Origin: Cordilura impudica
Taxonomy: Eukaryota > Arthropoda > Insecta > Diptera > Scathophagidae
DNA length: 64,000 nt
Assembly: GCA_963682025.1 (NCBI GenBank)
Contig: OY821517.1
Coordinates: 96,083,946-96,147,945, forward strand
Direction of reading: 5' to 3'
The notes below the pieces were generated by a model, which saw only the letters and a program-made list of their open reading frames with translations, did not search any database and had not been told where the DNA came from. Every line of letters starts with the position of its first letter. The stretch's first letter is position 1. This document shows positions 63,136-64,000 of the stretch, piece after piece. The position numbers and the translations under genes are program-made.

Positions 63136-63634
63136 TATACCCTATACCACTTATGTGGTTCGGGTATAATGACTTTGTGCTGCTGTTTGTAACAGCCAAA
63201 AATATTTGACCTGCACCCATCTTTAATTATACCGATCGAATCAGAATCACTATCTGATTCGATTTAAAGATGTCCGTCCGTCCATCCGTCCGTCCGCCCG
63301 TCTGTGTGTCCATGTAAAGCTTGTAATCAAACTGCAGGTCGCAAATATGAATATATTTTGATGAAGTTTGGTATTTAATCTGCTATCGGCCATGGAATGA
63401 ACGCTATTGAAATTGGTGAGAATAGGTCCATGTTCAGACCTAGCCCCCATACAAATGACCCCTATGAAATCAACATATATTGCCAAATTATCATACAAAT
63501 CTTAGTCAAATTGGGTTTGTATGTATATATTACATCCATTAATCAGTAGTCTAAAAATGATCCCTATTGGACAACTGTTAGTCATAGGCCCCATATAGAG
63601 CTGCTTCCCGATCTTCACTTAAATCTATCAAAAA
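63136..63634 (+). mobile_element. H element copy H9, cut by H10
   Basis: Starts TATACCCTATACC and runs to 'cttaaatctatcaaaaa', where H10 begins. The remainder should lie beyond the window. Inserted in the LINE reading frame at 63135/63136. Confidence 0.85.
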
Positions 63635-64000
63635 ACAAGTAAGAAAATTATAGTCGGTCTAGACCGACTATGCGATACTTTATACCATGCGTTTAGAAAC
63701 CCTATCTCTTAGGCCCAACTAACTGGACATAGAAAATAAGCAAAAACCAAATTTGAGTAGGATTTTTATTAATTTTTTTGGCTGCAGATATGAAAAAGTT
63801 CATATCGGATTCTATATCCATATGGGTACTAGGTCTAAAAATGGACCGATCCTGATCATGTTTGGTAAAGTCTTTTGTATTTTGCAAATATATATGTATA
63901 TACAAACAAAATTTGAGAAGAATTAGTGCAATATTTTTGTTTTTTAATTGATTTAAGTGAAGATCAGGAAGCAGCTCGATATGGGGCCAAAGGGATCATT
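63635..64000 (-). mobile_element. H element copy H10 (continues past the window end)
   Basis: Reverse copy beginning ACAAGTAAGAAAATTATAG with a perfect palindrome, inserted into an A-run of H9. It reaches the middle of the element at 64000. Confidence 0.85.

Overview
This window looks like repeat-dense nuclear DNA from an insect, most likely a fly. It is AT-rich, has short GT-AG introns, and carries Tc1/mariner, piggyBac, hAT-like, Transib, Helitron, Penelope and jockey-like elements. I see no complete host gene, no RNA gene and nothing prokaryotic. The only possible host coding sequence is a short open tail at 2-109. All calls come from reading the sequence and recognising motifs; no search was run.

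Layout. 1-2826: AT-rich, almost featureless. 2827-4685: copy H1 of an abundant ~790 bp element (called H here), then a dead Tc1 element with intact inverted repeats. 6100-18095: a ~190 bp satellite invaded by a ~9 kb inverted-repeat transposon (6720-15702) and a 793 bp foldback element (15961-16753). The 9 kb element is itself invaded by a Transib (RAG1-like) transposon starting at 9832, and that Transib is split by a Helitron (10956-13184). 18096-20910: sparse, with a MITE and an old H copy. 20911-24630: a Helitron with copy H2 nested in it and remnants of the Helitron replication/helicase gene. 24631-27801: a single uninterrupted (TAA)n tract of ~1,057 units. 27822-40554: H3, a small Helitron, a piggyBac remnant split by a Helitron that is split by H4, then H5 and another Helitron. 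40555-43748: a hAT-like transposon with ~300 bp inverted repeats. 44257-46090: a decayed transposon-type gene with a hexamer tract inside it. 46525-50465: a jockey-like LINE, a diverged Helitron, a mariner-like element and H6. 53395-57544: H7, a Penelope GIY-YIG fragment and a LINE reverse-transcriptase fragment. 57545-60421: a 2.9 kb Helitron. 60460-60575: a hairpin MITE. 61037-64000: a nest of H8, LINE, H9 and H10.

Relationships. The genes do not form a pathway. The order of nesting gives a relative history of invasions: satellite, then 9 kb transposon, then Transib, then Helitron; and piggyBac, then Helitron, then H. Four Helitron families show the classical signature: A|TC at the 5' end, a hairpin near the 3' end, CTAG|T, and no target duplication. 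The H family has subterminal inverted repeats, a terminal palindrome, a (GTCC)n core and insertion between two T residues without duplication, which fits helentron-associated (HINE/DINE-like) non-autonomous elements. The most notable item is the Transib terminus, a V(D)J-signal-like heptamer, 23 bp spacer and nonamer, followed by the remains of a RAG1-like transposase.
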